Positions 60,188 through 64,000 of a stretch of DNA of 64,000 nt are shown here, piece after piece. Location: assembly GCA_029532625.1 (NCBI GenBank), contig JARFXM010000003.1, forward strand, positions 3,658,001 through 3,722,000. Direction: 5' to 3'. Below the pieces are notes generated by a model. The model was given only the letters and a program-made list of their open reading frames with translations. It searched no databases and was not told the origin of the DNA. Both the position numbers and the translations under genes were made by a program. The stretch's first letter is position 1; the number at the start of each line of letters is the position of its first letter. Source of the DNA: Lomentospora prolificans (taxonomy: Eukaryota; Ascomycota; Sordariomycetes; Microascales; Microascaceae).

Positions 60188-62517
60188 GGTGACAGTAGAT
60201 TATGCGTAGATATGCGAAAGGAGAGAGAGACGAATAGACGGGGACCAGACTGAACTGAGAAGAACTGTCGCTTCAAATGAGTTCGGCCAAGGACGAACGG
60301 TCGGTGAGTGAGAGGTATAAGCAAACGGTTTCTTGTCAACTGACGAGAATAGAGCTTATATTTCTTTGGGGAAAAGAAGGGGGGGGCTAGGCTGCTTTTG
60401 AAAGGCGCAGGGAGCTTCAGTGATGAGAACAATGAGAGGAGAGAAAGGCGAGAATAGGTCCGCGGATTTAGATTTGTTCTGGATCAGATGATGGGTGGCT
60501 GTATCAATTCGGAGAGGCGGACGACAGAAAGCCTTTGTATAAGAGCACGAGGGGGATGCGTCGTAACACCCGATACATCGCATTGCAGGTCCGCACTTGG
60601 GCGGTACTAATAGCCATACTGCTGATACAATAATAAACGAGGGGAAAAGGGAGTATTCCCCCATGATCCCATGCCCTTGTCAGTCTATCCAGATCCAATG
60701 CTCATTCACTCCATCCACCGGCAGGCGGAGATGCTGGGTACTCCGTACGACGGCGAACTGTGCTGTTCCGCACTGGGTCTTAGTCCGGGTCTTGGTCTCG
60801 TGTATATCTACATCCAACGCCTGAATGTTCTCAGGTGCCACACCCCGTAACGCGGTTATACTTTCTGGGTGCAAGCGCAAGTGCGAATCGCAGGTGTAAT
60901 AATACTCCGTAAAGCTGGCGCAGGCGCACTTCGAGATGTCCCGGACCTGAACCGGGATATGTAGGGTTGCTCCTTACCCTGTATGGATGGGAACTGCGGA
61001 GTTGGGAAAAAGTGGGGCCAGTTCCGTATCGGCAACAAAACACATGGACGAAGGTACAGGTGTTGAGATGCAGGGGTACCTTGCACCTTTTTCCTTCGCT
61101 CCTTGTGTGTTCGTAATCTCCCAAATTTCCAGCCCACAGCATAGCACAGCACTAACCGAGACTTCAGGTAATAAATTGAAGTAGCCTGGCGACGGAGGGG
61201 AGACCAGCAATGCATGGCTGTCCCTCCTCCTACGAAGTACTATTGGCGTTGAGGATGCACTGCACTATAGTGCACAAGTAACTCGGGGACTGGCCGGGCT
61301 TGAAGGAAGCTCCCATACTGCAGCTGCACCTCCCTCCTGCGCAATTCCATGTTGTCAAACCCTCAAATAGGCACATTTACCACCCCTTCACAGCAGCATC
61401 ATTCGATCAAGCCGAAAGAAAAGAGAGCCATGATATGAGTTCTCCGTTTGTGACTTCCCCTAATTCACATACTGTGTACCTTATTTATTCGAGCTGGAAC
61501 TGTAGTGTACAAACTGAGGCATTGATTATCCATCTTATGCTTTGGTTTTTTTCGCTTGTGTCTCGTCCTCCTGTCTCAGTTATTCTCTCACGCGCTGGAC
61601 AAGGTTACGCCCAGCTCTGCGTAGTGTGAAGTAAGGCGGGCGGCGAGGCGAGAGGAAAAGGAGGAGAATGTTGAGGAGATGGAGCTTGGGCCAACTAATG
61701 TTGAGCTGATACCAGCCAAGCCATTGCGCTGGATTTCTAATTCGAGAACTTACCAGGGCCCCCGAATTGCTGGTCAGTCCAGTGACCAGCCCTGTCCGCA
61801 ATTCTACTTGGCGGGGACTAGTACCAGGAACAAAAACCCCATGCCAGCTACTAGTTGCTGAGATCCATTATCAGATGGGGCGTCAACAAAAACGTGACAG
61901 CATTGAGAAGCTAACCCAGGCTTTGAGCGGACCGACCTCCTCGTGGGCCTTCACCGCCATTATCGTACTGTTGTGCGCTAATACTATATTATCTTAATAT
62001 TGATACTTGTGCATGCGCGGTCATCGGTAAACGAGACTCTCACTGGGCGCATTCAAAGTAGTACGGAGGACATCGCATTGCAAAAATGTGCGATTGGCAA
62101 ATGGATCCTGCGATCTGTCCGACATGGCCCGGGATGCCATAAAGCAGTTTCGCAGCTGTCGTCAAGCCTTTTCCCCCGAGTCCGATAGGGGAAGATGAAT
62201 CGTGGAATGCGGTAAGGACGCCATTCATGTGAAATCCTCGCGCGACGACCTGCACAAGTGTACGGCTCACTCGCGGCAAAAGCAAACCGAACTGTCCTTA
62301 AAAGAAGTTTAACGCTTGGAAATGTACTGTCTTGGAAGGGACCTGCCTTCCAGGTGTATACCGATAATTATATGAACCACATTATTTCTCCCGCCAATCC
62401 ATTTTCTCTCATCCCCATGATCCGCATGAACGGGAAACGCAGAATCTCGACATGCATTCGCCAGCAAGGGTTGAGAAGGAGCTTTAACGTCGAGAGCCAA
62501 TGAGATGCGCGCATATA
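60188..62517. other. intergenic region between the small mitochondrial gene and the GT8 gene
   Basis: 2.3 kb containing the promoter of the 59551-60187 gene and the GT8 3' flank. The word TACTCCGTA occurs at about 60738 and 60904. A perfect 14-bp palindrome, TGCACTATAGTGCA, is at 61261-61274. No frame shows a family resemblance. Confidence 0.45.
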
Positions 62518-63724
62518 CTAGAACCCGTCAGCAATGTTCGCTCGTCTTTCAACCTCCAGTCTCTCTCGATTAGCGTCGATCCACCACTTGTGACTCTCGT
62601 CCGTCCCCGTCCAGTTGCCGTGGTCATCGAGCTCATTCCACGGCTTAGGCGCTAGGATGTAATGCACATTCTTTATCCTATCTTTTCTCCAGATTTTCTG
62701 GTGCGTCTCCGGGTTCCTTAACGTCTTGAGCGCATTGTAGATATACGGCAAAGCGACCCACCGACCCTGGAACAACTCTGACAGGACGCTCTGGTCCGGG
62801 AATAGCATCCGCGAGGCGTGCTCCTCCATATACGCGACGATCTGGGCAAAGATTTCTTCTGACGGATTGATGACAATCAACCCGCTGTTAATGTTGCCTA
62901 ACGGGCTCAGCTCACAGCTCCCACCGGACACCTGCGCCTTATCTGGGTTCTTGTGCTGTTTGGTAAAGGCGCAATTTTCTGGCACCCAGTCGGCGGGGTA
63001 ATGATTCTTCTTGAAGGGGTTACATACGCAGGCGTGCCCCGCGGCGTACACTCTTCTCGAAGACTTGCCACCGCGGGCGGCCACGTCCGGCTCGTCAAGG
63101 TCCAGGTCCATCAGCTCGTCCATATTGCGTAACACCAGCATATCGGAGTCGAGAAGAACGACGCGCTTATACTCAGTCAGCGAGAAGACGGCGAGCTTGG
63201 TCCAAGTGTCAACAAAGCGAGGGTCCTCTCTGTAGCTGCGTCCTGATGACGGCCGGATGTACTCTACGCGCCGGGTGGCGATATCTCTAGCTTGGATGGC
63301 ATTGAGACACCATTCCGGAAGACTATCGGTGTAAAAAGCGACAAGGGGATACGCTGATTGGGATCTTCGGAGTGAGTAGTCGAGTGTGAGGAGGCCAGCG
63401 AGGTAAGATTCCTGGGTTATCAAAGTCGCCCAGACTGAAAGCAGAGAAAGTCAGACTATTGCGCTCCGTCGAGTGATGGTAGGGTTTGAAGGAAGAAAGT
63501 ATACCCTTGCCTAAGTTCTGATAACCAGTGCTAGCGCAGTTTTCAACTGTCTGATCAGTCTTCGAAATCATCTTGTGTGAAATACCGTCCTTCTTTCTTC
63601 CATTCCCTACAAACTTCACGGCGCCACTACCGCCTAGAAGAGCTTCCTTCGAAGCCCAGAGAGGGGTATAAGTGATTTCAGCAAGTTCGGCTAATGAAGA
63701 AAATGTTCGGGGACCAAGACCCAT
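62518..63724 (-). CDS. glycosyltransferase family 8 protein (glycogenin/galactinol-synthase-like)
   Basis: Retaining transferase expected to use a UDP-sugar with a divalent metal. Exons 63724-63505 and 63434-62518 give 378 residues; the join restores NLGKVWATLITQESYLAGLLTLDYSL, the family's first strand and helix. The metal-binding DxD is Asp169-Ser-Asp171 in VVLLDSDMLVL. The other family marks are the GNINSGLIVINPS stretch, FPDQSVLSELF and a C-terminal HYILAPKPW (His331, KPW 337-339). The ~73 residues encoded by exon 1 resemble nothing I know and include no signal peptide or membrane helix, so the true start could be internal. Insertion CVCNPFKKNHYPADWVPENC may form a disulfide-free loop particular to fungal members. 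The acceptor and substrate are unknown. Confidence 0.87.
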
Positions 63725-64000
63725 AGACGCTTCGAATGGAGATGGGGCCTGTTGAGGCTTTTTGGATGGACTCTTGGACTCTTGGACTCTGCAAAGGATC
63801 AGGGATGGGAGAGGATCCGATCTAAATACCTAGCATGCACTATCATGCCCGCACTGAGGGGGAAACAGAAAAGCAGACCGTGATAGCCGGACCGCGGAGG
63901 GAAGGGGTGTTGTTTCCTCGCCATCCGGTTGGTAGGATAAGGAAAATCCGCTAGATCGGGTCCTCCACGATACTTTTTCGAGCACTAGTGTCGCCCTCGT

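Noticed and set aside
61261..61274. 14-bp perfect palindrome
   Set aside because: Short palindromes of this size are expected by chance in 64 kb; no context supports a function.

Overview
This is nuclear DNA of a filamentous ascomycete (Pezizomycotina). The genes are spaced, monocistronic and on both strands. They are interrupted by short spliceosomal introns, mostly 55-230 nt, with GTANGT donors and TACTAAC-type branch points (for example in the NUP85 and MFS genes). The proteins are typical fungal housekeeping orthologues. I cannot fix the genus from the sequence. I see no rRNA, tRNA, CRISPR array, intact transposon or biosynthetic gene cluster.

Layout. 1-4335 holds no convincing gene, only a decayed or repeat-like patch ending in a 30-A tract. 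4336-6027 (-) is glutathione-dependent formaldehyde dehydrogenase (SFA1), divergent from NUP85 (+, 7965-11406). A small DUF952 protein (-) and the deubiquitinase UBP3 (-) follow, then the DNA-end-resection factor SAE2/CtIP (-). After a 5.5-kb gene-free gap comes a seven-knuckle CCHC protein (GIS2/CNBP, +) split by seven introns into very small exons. Converging on it is an acyl-CoA dehydrogenase with an N-terminal cytochrome b5 domain (-). Then come a flavin amine oxidase (+), the 2115-residue autophagy lipid-transfer protein ATG2 (+), branched-chain aminotransferase (-), ethanolamine-phosphate cytidylyltransferase (ECT1, -) and an SV2-like MFS transporter (-). A second 4.3-kb gap precedes an unrecognised 443-residue protein (+). 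The last genes are the mRNA-export WD40 protein RAE1 (+), a small probable mitochondrial protein (-) and a GT8 glycosyltransferase (-).

The genes do not form an operon or pathway cluster. Some share themes: NUP85 and RAE1 act at the nuclear pore; UBP3 and ATG2 both bear on autophagy; ECT1 makes the precursor of phosphatidylethanolamine, the lipid that anchors Atg8. I treat this as coincidence.

No clear novel system was found. The most useful leads are a perfect Leu3-type site with two near matches upstream of the branched-chain aminotransferase, the 14/15/20-nt exons of the zinc-knuckle gene, a 13-bp perfect hairpin between the amine oxidase and ATG2, a degenerate second HxGH motif in ECT1, and two proteins I could not name. 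All exon borders were read by eye from splice consensus, frame and family similarity. None is supported by transcript data.
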